A DNA stretch of 64,000 nucleotides from Chitinophagaceae bacterium (lineage in GTDB: Bacteria; Bacteroidota; Bacteroidia; Chitinophagales; Chitinophagaceae). The notes beneath the pieces were generated by a model, which was not told the origin of the DNA, searched no databases, and saw nothing but the letters and a program-made list of their open reading frames with translations. Positions 36,087 to 44,692 of this stretch are shown piece after piece. The position numbers and the translations under genes are program-made. The stretch spans positions 124,001-188,000 of the forward strand of contig JADKAJ010000002.1 of assembly GCA_016719165.1 (NCBI GenBank), given 5' to 3'. Each line of letters opens with the position of its first letter. Within the stretch, counting starts at the first letter, position 1.

Positions 36087-39000
36087 TTAGAATCCTAAAT
36101 TGATACCAAATGTTAAAGACTTGATCTGCGGTGCCGCATAGAAGTCACCTCCCTGGTTACGGCTATTTGCACGATAGTCAGTATTTACCTCAGGATCCCA
36201 TCCTGTATATTTTGTAAAGGTTGCCAGGTTTACACCTGTTAAATAAAAGCGGGCAGAACGGATCTTTAATTTGCTCAGCAACTTGCTGTCAAGATTGTAA
36301 GCCAGTGTCAGGTTTTTCAGCCTTACATAGGAGCCATCTTCTACATAACGGCTGGATGCACCTATACCATTACCATATCCTAAACGCAATTGTGGAACAT
36401 CGGTGATATCACCAGGATTCTGCCAGCGCTTTAATTGATCACGGGTTTGATTATCAAACCAGTCAAAGCTGGCAGACATAAATCCACCGGCACCATTCAA
36501 TATCTCGTTGCCAAACACACCCTGGAACAGGACACTAAGTTCAAAACCTTTGTAGCTGATGTTATTATTCAAACCTGCAATCCAATCGGGGTTTGGATCA
36601 CCTACTACAAAACTGGCAGCATCATTGTAATCATTGGTAGTGGTTTTGCCATCTGCCAGGTAATATAATGCATCCCCATTTGCCGGATCTGCTCCTGCAA
36701 ACTTTGGTCCGTAGAATACACCGATGCCTTCACCCACGATGAGTGAGTTCAGGTAGCGGCCATCATTACCGGGAATCAATGTCTGCTCACCATCCAGTTT
36801 AGTGATCTTATTCTTGTTCTTGGAAAGATTCAGGCTGGAATTCCATTTAAAATCACGGCTGCTAATATTGACTGAATTCAACACAAACTCAAAACCTTTA
36901 TTTTGCATAGAACCAACGTTAGTCAATTGTGTGGTATAACCGGAAGTACCGGGAACCGGAACACTGTAAATCAGGTCACGGGTATTTCTTACATAGTAAT
37001 CAATTTCACCGGAAAGACGATTATTAAACAATCCGAAATCAAGGCCTATATCGGTCTGCTCTGATCTTTCCCATTTCAATCCCGGGTTGGGCAACTGTGT
37101 CGGAACAAGACCGGATACGTTGTTGTATTTAGCTGCGCCCCACAGACCCAGTGATCCGAAATCACCAAATCCATCATCACTACCAGAAATACCATAACTG
37201 GCCCTCAGCTTCAGGAAGCTGATAGTTTTGGAACTGCTCAGGAAATTTTCTTCGCTTAATACCCAGCCTGCTGATGCCGCAGGGAAGAAACCATACTGAT
37301 TGTCTTTTCCAAATCTTGATGAACCATCTACACGACCGCTTAGAGAAAGCAGGTATTTGTTATCAAATTTATAGTTGGCTCTTGCAAAGTAAGACACAAT
37401 TGCATTCTCACTGGCTGAAGTGGAACCTCCGGTAATACGTCCGGCACTGGCCAGCTTTTTCAATGCTTCAACTGGGAAATCCTCTCCTGTTACATAAGAA
37501 AGATCTGTATTGAATTTCTGGAAAGACATACCTGCAGTTGCTTCAATGTTGTGAACACTGCGGATAATTTTATTGAATGTAAGATAGTTGTTGGTGTTAT
37601 AGTTAAACCTCCTGTACCAGGTTGCTTCACCATATCCGTTAGTAGACTGACCAATAATAGTTCTGAATCCATAGAAGCGGTCATCACTCTGGTTCTGAAG
37701 GTCAACTCCAAACTCTGACTTAAAGATGAGGCCAGGAGTAAACTTATAATTAAAGTATAAACCACCGATATTACGGAAACCAGTAGAAACATAACGGGAA
37801 TCCTCTAATTCAATCAGCGGGTTATAGTATGTTGTTGTCGGACGATCATATAAAACACCGGCCTGGTTACGAACAGGAGTTATAGGTGCTAGGGCAACAA
37901 TCTGCATAGGAGTATAAAACTCATTATCATCAGCAACCCTGTTGGTTATGGTTCTTGACAAACTAAAATTGAAACCGATCTTTACCTTGTTAGAAGCATC
38001 ATGATCCAGGTTAAAACGGCTGGAAATACGCTGGAAATTGTTACCAAAAAGGATACCATCCTGGTCATTGAAACCACCGCTGATAAAGAAGCGGGTTTTA
38101 TCATTGCCACCCTGTGCACTGATATCAATTAGTTTGGTTTTAGAATCATCATTGAAAGCCAGTTTCTCCCAGTTAGTATTTGTTTCAAGATTTCTCCAGT
38201 TAGAATATCCCGAGTAACGGGTAAGCCTTCCTTCTGCAAACTGCAACCATGAACCAGGATATTGGGCTGGGTCCAATGGATCCACTCCTTCTATATTATC
38301 ACTGTTAATCGCTGCTTCTCTCAGGAGGTCGACATATTCACCTGCATTTAAGAAACCGCGGTAACCGGTTGGTTTGTTGGTACCATACTGCACATTTACA
38401 TTCAATGCTGTTTTACCTGACTTTCCTTTTTTGGTAGTAATCAATACCACACCATTGGCTGCTCTTGAACCATAAATAGAAGCGGCAGATGCATCCTTAA
38501 GGATATCAAAAGTCTCAATATCATTAAAGTTGATTTCAGCCAGGCCACTTCCTGAATTTGGATCACCATTAATGGGAATACCATCAACCACATAAAGAGG
38601 GTTACTCGTAGCATTGATAGAACCGGCACCACGGATCCTTACTTTAATACCTTCGCCTACTTTTCCACTCTGAGCTTCTACGAACACACCAGCTGCACGG
38701 CCCTGCAAAGCCTGGGTAAAGTTAGCAATGGGGGTATTGGCTACTTCGGTACCTTTTACACGGGCAATATTCCCGGTCAGGTCCTTTTTAATACGGGTAC
38801 CATATCCCACTACAATCACTTCATCCATACTGCGTGATTCACCTGCGTTTAATGAAACTAAAATTGAAGAACCTGAAATAGACACATCCTTTGTTTCAAA
38901 ACCCACTGCAGAAACAGTGAGCATTTTTACATTATCTGGTACAGTAAGTGAAAAAGTTCCGTCTGCCCCTGAAGCTGTACCACTCCGGGATCCTTTTACT

Positions 39001-39137
39001 GTGATCGAGGCGTTGGCTAAAGGTGCGCCGCTGCCATCAGTCACTTTTCCAACTACGGTCTTGGTCTGGGCCCATAAAAACTGAACGGAAAATAAGCTTA
39101 CCGCCAGTATCAGCCCTGCAGTTTTTCTCATATTCAT
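36087..39137 (-). CDS. SusC/RagA-type TonB-dependent outer-membrane transporter
   Basis: A 1016-residue outer-membrane barrel. From the N terminus: signal peptide (about 1-23), carboxypeptidase-like regulatory domain (V-V-G-K-V-T-D-G-S-G-A-P-L-A-N, about 28-100), the SusC TonB-box-like M-D-E-V-I-V-V-G-Y-G (about 103-112), plug domain with N-P-L-Y-V-V-D-G-I-P-I and I-L-K-D-A-S-A-A-S-I-Y-G-S-R-A-A-N-G, then the barrel ending in S-L-T-F-G-I-N-L-G-F with a terminal Phe. It imports the ligand bound by SusD, powered by TonB-ExbBD. It has no STN domain at the start, so it is not of the sigma/anti-sigma-signalling kind. Confidence 0.96.
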   Translation of the reverse strand: MNMRKTAGLILAVSLFSVQFLWAQTKTVVGKVTDGSGAPLANASITVKGSRSGTASGADGTFSLTVPDNVKMLTVSAVGFETKDVSISGSSILVSLNAGESRSMDEVIVVGYGTRIKKDLTGNIARVKGTEVANTPIANFTQALQGRAAGVFVEAQSGKVGEGIKVRIRGAGSINATSNPLYVVDGIPINGDPNSGSGLAEINFNDIETFDILKDASAASIYGSRAANGVVLITTKKGKSGKTALNVNVQYGTNKPTGYRGFLNAGEYVDLLREAAINSDNIEGVDPLDPAQYPGSWLQFAEGRLTRYSGYSNWRNLETNTNWEKLAFNDDSKTKLIDISAQGGNDKTRFFISGGFNDQDGILFGNNFQRISSRFNLDHDASNKVKIGFNFSLSRTITNRVADDNEFYTPMQIVALAPITPVRNQAGVLYDRPTTTYYNPLIELEDSRYVSTGFRNIGGLYFNYKFTPGLIFKSEFGVDLQNQSDDRFYGFRTIIGQSTNGYGEATWYRRFNYNTNNYLTFNKIIRSVHNIEATAGMSFQKFNTDLSYVTGEDFPVEALKKLASAGRITGGSTSASENAIVSYFARANYKFDNKYLLSLSGRVDGSSRFGKDNQYGFFPAASAGWVLSEENFLSSSKTISFLKLRASYGISGSDDGFGDFGSLGLWGAAKYNNVSGLVPTQLPNPGLKWERSEQTDIGLDFGLFNNRLSGEIDYYVRNTRDLIYSVPVPGTSGYTTQLTNVGSMQNKGFEFVLNSVNISSRDFKWNSSLNLSKNKNKITKLDGEQTLIPGNDGRYLNSLIVGEGIGVFYGPKFAGADPANGDALYYLADGKTTTNDYNDAASFVVGDPNPDWIAGLNNNISYKGFELSVLFQGVFGNEILNGAGGFMSASFDWFDNQTRDQLKRWQNPGDITDVPQLRLGYGNGIGASSRYVEDGSYVRLKNLTLAYNLDSKLLSKLKIRSARFYLTGVNLATFTKYTGWDPEVNTDYRANSRNQGGDFYAAPQIKSLTFGINLGF

Positions 39138-39180
39138 AAATTTTGATATGTGGTGAAAGAAATTAACAATTTGTTAAAGA

Positions 39181-39215
39181 AAAAAAAACCGTGCAAACTG
39201 CTGCACGGTTTTTTT
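39181..39215 (-). terminator. Intrinsic terminator of the YugP-type gene
   Basis: Stem A7-CCGTGCA with TGCACGG-T7 (arms 39183-39195 and 39202-39215, loop about 6 nt), followed on the minus strand by a T run. It lies 36 nt past the stop of the zinc peptidase gene and ends that transcript before the susC start. Confidence 0.85.
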
Positions 39216-39250
39216 AAAATAATTGAATTTCTTGTCCTTACGCAATAAAA

Positions 39251-39952
39251 TCAGCTTCTGTCGCGGCTACCCATATATATCATAATGTATTGTATGAGGG
39301 TAACCACAGCTGCTAAAGCGGCTACTACGTAGGTAGTTGCAGCCCATTTCAAAGCATCTTTAGCCTTCGGGTATTCGGTGGAGTTAGTAATATTTGTCCT
39401 GTCGAGCCATGCAAGGGCTCTTTTACTGGCATCAAACTCTACTGGAAGCGTAACCAGGGTAAAAAGGACGGTAACAGCCATGATGATTATCCCCACAAGC
39501 AAAACCGTAGGGTTTTTAGTAGTTGCCAGAACTATCATACCGGCAAGGAGTATCCAGTTAACTAACATAGAGCTAACCTGTACGGCAGGCACCATTTTAC
39601 TTCTGAAAACCAGTGGTCCATAGGCTGTGGCATGCTGAACTGCATGGCCGCATTCATGGGCGGCAACCGCAGCAGCCGAAACACTGGTTCCGTTGTACAC
39701 ATCTGCACTCAGGTTAACTGTTTTATTTACAGGGTTATAGTGGTCTGATAAAAAACCTTCAACAGAGGTCACTTTGACATCATAAATCCCGTTTTCGCGG
39801 AGCATTTTTTCAGCTATTTCCTTGCCCGACATACCGTTAGAAAGGGGTATTTTAGCATACTTCGTAAACTTGCTTTTCAGGATGGCTGAAACCAGGAAAC
39901 TGATACCTAAAAAAACCAGTGAAACCAGAAAAATCTCATTTGACATTATCAT
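39251..39952 (-). CDS. YugP-type membrane zinc metallopeptidase
   Basis: A 233-residue integral membrane protein of the YugP/Zn_peptidase_2 family. The zinc site is A-A-H-E-C-G-H-A-V-Q-H near residues 98-108 (HExxH: H-E-C-G-H). Helices are at about 5-22, 115-135, 140-165 and 205-225, and a third ligand is likely the Glu in V-E-F-D-A-S-K-R near 176. The family is widespread and uncharacterised in most species. The next gene downstream is susC after a terminator, so it is transcribed on its own. Confidence 0.93.
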   Translation of the reverse strand: MIMSNEIFLVSLVFLGISFLVSAILKSKFTKYAKIPLSNGMSGKEIAEKMLRENGIYDVKVTSVEGFLSDHYNPVNKTVNLSADVYNGTSVSAAAVAAHECGHAVQHATAYGPLVFRSKMVPAVQVSSMLVNWILLAGMIVLATTKNPTVLLVGIIIMAVTVLFTLVTLPVEFDASKRALAWLDRTNITNSTEYPKAKDALKWAATTYVVAALAAVVTLIQYIMIYMGSRDRS

Positions 39953-40451
39953 TTTTTTTACATTTTAGTATTAAAGAATAACAAATTTATTACCATTTTG
40001 GTTAAACAGATTTTTTCAGCCGTTTTGTCATCCTCTAAACTTAAATCCTTACCTGAAATTAATTTTCAACTGCATTTTACTTTATTTAAATTATCAATAT
40101 AATAATATGATTATCATTATTTTATACAAATATTTATGCTTACTAAAATTGAAAATAACACCTGAATCCCGGAGCAGGAAGTTATTCACAGCCCCAAAAA
40201 TTTATTTTGAAATGTGGGGCATAATTGTAACTTAGCAATAGAATTTAATGGGTTAGTAAGTAAGAGGGCCAGTCGTAAGATTGGCCCTTTTTGCATTTTA
40301 AAACTACACCTGATAGTCACCGCAAATTTTACTTCCTTTACGCATACATTTCGAAAACATTTTTTGTCCCGGCAGATAATAATTGACTGTTTATAAACTT
40401 TCGTTTTCAAACTTTTTCAATCAACTGAACCTGATACTTTAATTTTATCTT
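39953..40451. other. 499-nt gap between YugP gene and radA
   Basis: No protein gene seen. The left part is very AT-rich (40080-40140, with TTATCATTATT-like near-palindromes). The right part holds a candidate promoter and an orphan terminator (see 40205-40292). One DnaA-box-like TTATTCACA is at 40182-40190. Both flanking genes read outwards, so promoters for both must lie here. Confidence 0.7.
40205..40292 (+). ncRNA. Candidate short RNA: promoter plus orphan terminator
   Basis: TTTTG at 40205-40209 and TAACTTAG at 40228-40235 (one mismatch to TAnnTTTG, 18-nt spacing) predict a transcript from about 40242. A strong intrinsic terminator follows: stem GGGCCAGTC (40266-40274) with GATTGGCCC (40279-40287, one G-U), loop GTAA, then TTTTT (40288-40292). 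No plus-strand protein gene lies upstream, so the terminator has no CDS to serve. It could give an RNA of about 50 nt or attenuate transcription into radA. Confidence 0.45.
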
Positions 40452-41825
40452 ATGAGTAAGGTAAAGACATCTTTTTTTTGTCAAAACTGCGGATATGAAA
40501 GTGTAAAATGGGTTGGTCAATGTCCATCCTGCGGTCAGTGGAATACATTTGTCGAAGAACTGACACAAAAAGATTCAAAAAAGAATGATAATAGCTGGAA
40601 AGATTACAATGATGAAAAAAGAACCAACCGCACTATCCCTTTACATGCAATAAAAAGCAGTGAAGAAAAAAGATTACCGACATCTGATACAGAATTGAAC
40701 CGGGTATTAGGGGGTGGCATTGTTCCCGGAAGTTTGGTATTAGTGGCGGGTGAACCGGGAATTGGCAAATCAACTTTGTTTTTACAAAACGGATTATGGT
40801 TAAAAGATATTCCTGTACTTTATATAAGTGGAGAAGAAAGTGAACAGCAGATTAAAATGAGGGCTGACAGGCTTGGATTGAAAAATGAAAACTTTTATTT
40901 ACTGACAGAAACTTCAACACAAATTATTTTCCAGGAGATAAAAAAGTTAAAGCCTCAGCTGGTCATTGTTGATTCAATACAAACATTACAGACACCGTTT
41001 ATTGATTCATCACCGGGAAGTGTGTCACAAATAAGAGAATGTGCAGCCGAGTTTCAACGTTTTGCCAAAGAAACCAATACTCCTGTCTTTCTAATTGGTC
41101 ATATTACCAAAGACGGAAGTATTGCCGGGCCAAAAATCCTGGAACACATGGTAGATACTGTATTACAGTTTGAAGGTGACAGGCATTATGCTTACCGGAT
41201 TCTTAGAACATTAAAGAACAGGTTTGGAAGTACCGCTGAATTAGGTATTTACGAAATGACAGATGAAGGAATGAAAGCTGTGCTTAATCCGAGTGAAATA
41301 TTAATTACCCAAAAAGAAGATCAGTTGAGTGGTATTGCTATTGCTGCCACCATTGAAGGCATGAGGCCTTTATTGATCGAAGTGCAGGCACTTGTCACAC
41401 AATCTGTATACGGCACTCCACAACGTACTGTCAGCGGTTTTGACTTACGACGTTTACAATTATTATTAGCAGTTTTGGAAAAAAGAGGCGGTTTTCATTT
41501 TGGTATGAAAGATGTCTTTTTAAATATAGCAGGCGGTATTAAAGTAGAAGATCCCTCTATCGACCTCGCCGTTCTATGTTCCTTATTATCGTCTTACGAA
41601 GATGTGCCTTTACCACAACAGATCTGTTTTGCCGGGGAAGTTGGTTTAAGTGGAGAAATAAGAGCAGTCAACCGCATCGAACAACGAATTGCAGAAGCAG
41701 AGAAACTGGGTTTTGAGAAGATCATTGTTTCCAAATACAACCAGAAGGGATTAGCCAAGCAAAAGTTCAATATTGAAGTGGTGACGATGGGAAGAGTAGA
41801 AGAAGTTTATAAATATCTTTTTTAA
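40452..41825 (+). CDS. radA: DNA repair protein RadA
   Basis: A 457-residue RecA-like branch-migration helicase. Its N-terminal zinc finger uses C10, C13, C24 and C27, Walker A is G-E-P-G-I-G-K-S-T at 100-108, the RadA-specific K-N-R-F-G-S motif is at 255-260, and the C-terminal 180 residues form the Lon-protease-like domain (without protease Ser/Lys). It processes recombination intermediates and helps natural transformation, which fits the comF gene that follows with a one-base stop/start overlap (TAATG). Confidence 0.97.
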   Translation: MSKVKTSFFCQNCGYESVKWVGQCPSCGQWNTFVEELTQKDSKKNDNSWKDYNDEKRTNRTIPLHAIKSSEEKRLPTSDTELNRVLGGGIVPGSLVLVAGEPGIGKSTLFLQNGLWLKDIPVLYISGEESEQQIKMRADRLGLKNENFYLLTETSTQIIFQEIKKLKPQLVIVDSIQTLQTPFIDSSPGSVSQIRECAAEFQRFAKETNTPVFLIGHITKDGSIAGPKILEHMVDTVLQFEGDRHYAYRILRTLKNRFGSTAELGIYEMTDEGMKAVLNPSEILITQKEDQLSGIAIAATIEGMRPLLIEVQALVTQSVYGTPQRTVSGFDLRRLQLLLAVLEKRGGFHFGMKDVFLNIAGGIKVEDPSIDLAVLCSLLSSYEDVPLPQQICFAGEVGLSGEIRAVNRIEQRIAEAEKLGFEKIIVSKYNQKGLAKQKFNIEVVTMGRVEEVYKYLF

Positions 41826-42523
41826 TGCTTACAGTAAAGGAAATAAAAGAATCAGTACTTCACTTATTCTTTCCGCATATATGTACGGGCTGCGGAAGCG
41901 ATATTCTGAATGTGGAAAGTGCATTATGCATGCGATGTGTAGATGCAATGCCTGAAACAAATTTTGAATTGCATCCTGATAACCCGGTTGAAAAATCATT
42001 TTGGGGAAGGCTGCCTCTTATTGGTGCCACTGCCCAATTTTATTTCACCAAAGAATCGCTGATGCAGCACCTGATGCACCAGTTCAAATACAAAGGAAAC
42101 AGGGAACTGGGTATTCAATTGGGCAGGATGATGGGAGAACAGATTATGAACTCCGGCCGTTTTCATACAGATGCATTGGTCCCCCTGCCACTTTTCCCGG
42201 CAAAAGAAAAAAGGAGGGGATATAACCAGGCCACTGTCTTATGCCTGGGTATGGCTGAAAGGATGAAAATTCCAATTTTGGATAAAGCGATTACCCGCCC
42301 GCAACATACCGAAACACAAACCAAAAAAGGAAGGATAGAAAGATGGAAAAATATGGAAGGAAAATTTATACTTTCAGATCCTGATGCAATAAAAAATAAG
42401 CATCTCCTGCTGGTAGATGATGTGGTAACAACCGGTGCCACACTGGAAGCCTGCGGAAATGAACTATTAAAAGCTGAAAATGTACGGTTAAGTCTTGCTA
42501 CACTTTGTACTGCCACCCGATAA
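41825..42523 (+). CDS. comF: ComF-family phosphoribosyltransferase-like protein
   Basis: A 232-residue protein of the ComF/GntX group. An N-terminal zinc finger C-T-G-C-G...C-M-R-C (about residues 20-40) precedes a type I PRTase fold with the PRPP loop L-L-V-D-D-V-V-T-T-G-A-T near 197-208. ComF helps single-stranded DNA uptake during competence. It is translationally coupled to radA; with comEC at 16387 the window holds two competence genes. Confidence 0.92.
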   Translation: MLTVKEIKESVLHLFFPHICTGCGSDILNVESALCMRCVDAMPETNFELHPDNPVEKSFWGRLPLIGATAQFYFTKESLMQHLMHQFKYKGNRELGIQLGRMMGEQIMNSGRFHTDALVPLPLFPAKEKRRGYNQATVLCLGMAERMKIPILDKAITRPQHTETQTKKGRIERWKNMEGKFILSDPDAIKNKHLLLVDDVVTTGATLEACGNELLKAENVRLSLATLCTATR

Positions 42524-42553
42524 TCTGAAATACTTCAGTTATTTTTGAGAATA

Positions 42554-43939
42554 ATGAAACCCTTCGGAATACTCATCATATCCCTGCTCATCATTTTTTT
42601 TTCCTGCCGGAAAGACTCCTTTATCACTTCCGCCGATGCAAGAATAACTATCAGTGCTGATACATTAAAATACGATACAATATTTGTAACAGCCGGTTCT
42701 ACTTACCGGACCTTGAAAATCATTAATGAGAATAATCAGAAGCTTCGCTTATCATCATTGAAGCTTAGGGGTGGAGCTGGTTCAGCTTTCAAAATGAATG
42801 TAGATGGTATTGCCGGTTCACAATTCAGTAACCTGGAGATAAATGCTAACGACAGCCTATATGTATTTGTACAGGTAAATGTAAATCCTAATACAGCAAA
42901 CCTTCCTTTTGTTATACGGGACAGTATTGAAGTGAGCTATAACGGGAATGATAAACTGGTACAGCTGGAAGCATGGGGACAGAATGCTCATTTCTTCAGG
43001 GACAGAGTTATTACTACAAACGAAACATGGAATAATGACCTGCCTTACGTAATTCTTGGGTCATTGCTGGTAAACACCAATCAAACACTGACCATTAATA
43101 AAGGTTGCCGCATATATGTTCATGCAGATGCGCCTATTGTTGTGGATGGCAGTTTACAGGTAAATGGATTAAAAGATACGGCTGACCGGGTTTACTTCCA
43201 GGGCGACAGACTGGATGAGCCTTATAAGAATTATCCTGCAAGCTGGCCGGGAATTTTCTTCCAGTCAACCTCAAAAGACAATATCCTGAATTATACCAGC
43301 ATTAAAAATGCCTACCAGGCAATTGGAATAACAGCCCCATCACCCAATGCCAATCCAAAGCTTACCCTGAATGAATGTATTATTGATAATGCCTATGATG
43401 CTGGTATCATTTCATTGAATTCAAGTATCAGGGCCCGGAATTGCCTGATCACAAATTGCGGTAAAAATATTTTCCTGGCCCTGGGGGGTGATTACCAGTT
43501 CACCCATTGCACGGTAGTGACATATGCCAACCGTTATATCGACCACAGAGACCCTGTGCTAACGGTTTCTAATTTTGCCAATAACAGCTCCAACAACCTG
43601 AATGCAATTTTCCGCAATTGTATCTTCTGGGGAGAAAATGGAATAGTAAATGATGAAGTAGTGGTATTAAAAAATGGCTCTACCATTTTCAATGTAGAGT
43701 TTGATCATAATCTCTGGAAAGTACAAACTATCCCTTCTAATATCACCAGCAATCAAATCATCAATAACCAATCACCTCAATTTGACAGTATCAATACATC
43801 AAGAAATTATTACGATTTCAGGCTGGCGACTTCATCACCGGCTATCAATAAAGGTGTCAACACTACAGTAATCACTGATTTAGATGGAAAAACACGACCA
43901 GTGGGCTTACCGGATTTAGGATGCTTTGAAAAACAGTAG
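42554..43939 (+). CDS. Lipoprotein with right-handed beta-helix
   Basis: A 461-residue lipoprotein: hydrophobic start ending in F-F-S-C (Cys17), a beta-sandwich-like N-terminal region to about residue 150, then a parallel beta-helix with repeated N-x-I/L strands (for example G-C-R-I-Y-V-H, R-N-C-L-I-T-N-C-G, R-N-C-I-F-W-G). It ends P-D-L-G-C-F-E, like the choice-of-anchor/parallel beta-helix proteins of Bacteroidota, which often bind or process polysaccharide. The ATG at 42554 is preferred over a TTG nine bases earlier because it starts the signal region M-K-P-F-G-I-L. Substrate unknown. Confidence 0.85.
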   Translation: MKPFGILIISLLIIFFSCRKDSFITSADARITISADTLKYDTIFVTAGSTYRTLKIINENNQKLRLSSLKLRGGAGSAFKMNVDGIAGSQFSNLEINANDSLYVFVQVNVNPNTANLPFVIRDSIEVSYNGNDKLVQLEAWGQNAHFFRDRVITTNETWNNDLPYVILGSLLVNTNQTLTINKGCRIYVHADAPIVVDGSLQVNGLKDTADRVYFQGDRLDEPYKNYPASWPGIFFQSTSKDNILNYTSIKNAYQAIGITAPSPNANPKLTLNECIIDNAYDAGIISLNSSIRARNCLITNCGKNIFLALGGDYQFTHCTVVTYANRYIDHRDPVLTVSNFANNSSNNLNAIFRNCIFWGENGIVNDEVVVLKNGSTIFNVEFDHNLWKVQTIPSNITSNQIINNQSPQFDSINTSRNYYDFRLATSSPAINKGVNTTVITDLDGKTRPVGLPDLGCFEKQ

Positions 43940-43973
43940 AGCCACTCACTACCCCCAACAAACTTTTTACACG

Positions 43974-43981
43974 TAGCTTTG
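43974..43981 (+). promoter_or_regulatory. -7 promoter box of the glutathione peroxidase gene (TAGCTTTG)
   Basis: Perfect TAnnTTTG match. It overlaps the TTG at 43979, so that TTG cannot be the start; ATG at 44006 gives a leader of about 18 nt. No clear -33 element was seen. Confidence 0.55.
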
Positions 43982-44005
43982 TTATTCATTTTGAAACTAA
44001 ATAAA

Positions 44006-44524
44006 ATGAAAACACTCATTCTCTCTATGGTCTTAGCAGCAACTTTAACCGGCGGTTCGATATATGATTTTAAAATAGCAGGACTGGATGGTAAGGATAT
44101 TGACTTTGCCCAATACAAAGGGAAAAAGATCATGATCGTAAATACTGCCTCAGAATGTGGTTTGACTCCCCAATATGAAGGGTTAGAACAATTGTACAAA
44201 AAGTATAAAGACAAACTGGTAATCATTGGGTTTCCTGCCAACAACTTTGGCGGTCAGGAACCCGGCAGCAACGGAGAAATAAAAGAATTCTGTAAAAAGA
44301 ATTATGGCGTTACATTCCCAATGGCAGAAAAGATATCTGTTAAGGGTAATGATATTCATGAACTATACAAATATTTACAAGCCCAGGCAGCTGCCAAAGG
44401 TTTTGCCGACCCTGTGACTTGGAATTTTGGAAAGTTCCTGGTGAATGAAAAGGGTGAACTGATTGCTACTTTCAGTCCGAGGACAGTGCCTATGAGCCCG
44501 GATATACTCAAGTATCTGAACTGA
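44006..44524 (+). CDS. Glutathione peroxidase family protein, probably exported
   Basis: A 172-residue thiol peroxidase with the catalytic tetrad of the family: C51 in T-A-S-E-C-G-L, Q84 in F-G-G-Q-E-P, W139 and N140 in V-T-W-N-F. Cys replaces the Sec of animal enzymes; bacterial forms usually take electrons from thioredoxin, so the glutathione name is historical. The first 16 residues (M-K-T-L-I-L-S-M-V-L-A-A-T) look like a short signal, so export to the periplasm is possible. Confidence 0.9.
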   Translation: MKTLILSMVLAATLTGGSIYDFKIAGLDGKDIDFAQYKGKKIMIVNTASECGLTPQYEGLEQLYKKYKDKLVIIGFPANNFGGQEPGSNGEIKEFCKKNYGVTFPMAEKISVKGNDIHELYKYLQAQAAAKGFADPVTWNFGKFLVNEKGELIATFSPRTVPMSPDILKYLN

Positions 44525-44548
44525 TAAAATTTCAATTTACAAAATTGG

Positions 44549-44663
44549 CTGTCTCAATAAATATGTCAGCCTGAGCTTGCCGAAGGCTATCGGTTTGATT
44601 GTCAATAATTCGATAAACTCAATATGACAATCAAACTACCTTTTGAGACAGTCTCTTTTTTTT
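44549..44663 (+). repeat. Intergenic inverted-repeat element, copy 1, with terminator-like end
   Basis: Outer arms CTGTCTCAA (44549-44557) and TTGAGACAG (44643-44651) followed by T8 (44656-44663). Inside lie TCAGCCTGAGCTTGCCGAAGGC (44566-44587), TTCGATAAACTCA (44609-44621) and a perfect 12-bp pair GTTTGATTGTCA/TGACAATCAAAC. The same core words occur at 53175-53240. It lies between gpx and holB and can fold into a long hairpin that may end the gpx transcript. Confidence 0.7.
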
Positions 44664-44692
44664 AGTGGCAGAAAGTTTACTTTCGCCTTCCC

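Noticed and set aside
34720..39137. SusC/SusD pair as a full polysaccharide utilisation locus
   Set aside because: No glycoside hydrolase, lyase, sulfatase or regulator flanks the pair; the nearest GH3 is about 9 kb away and is of the peptidoglycan NagZ type.
40182..40190. DnaA-box-like TTATTCACA beside an AT-rich stretch, suggesting a replication origin
   Set aside because: Only one box was seen; oriC needs a cluster of boxes, usually near dnaA, and neither is present.
43979..44005. TTG start of the glutathione peroxidase gene nine codons earlier
   Set aside because: The TTG overlaps a perfect -7 box, so it is not transcribed as part of the mRNA; ATG at 44006 is preferred.
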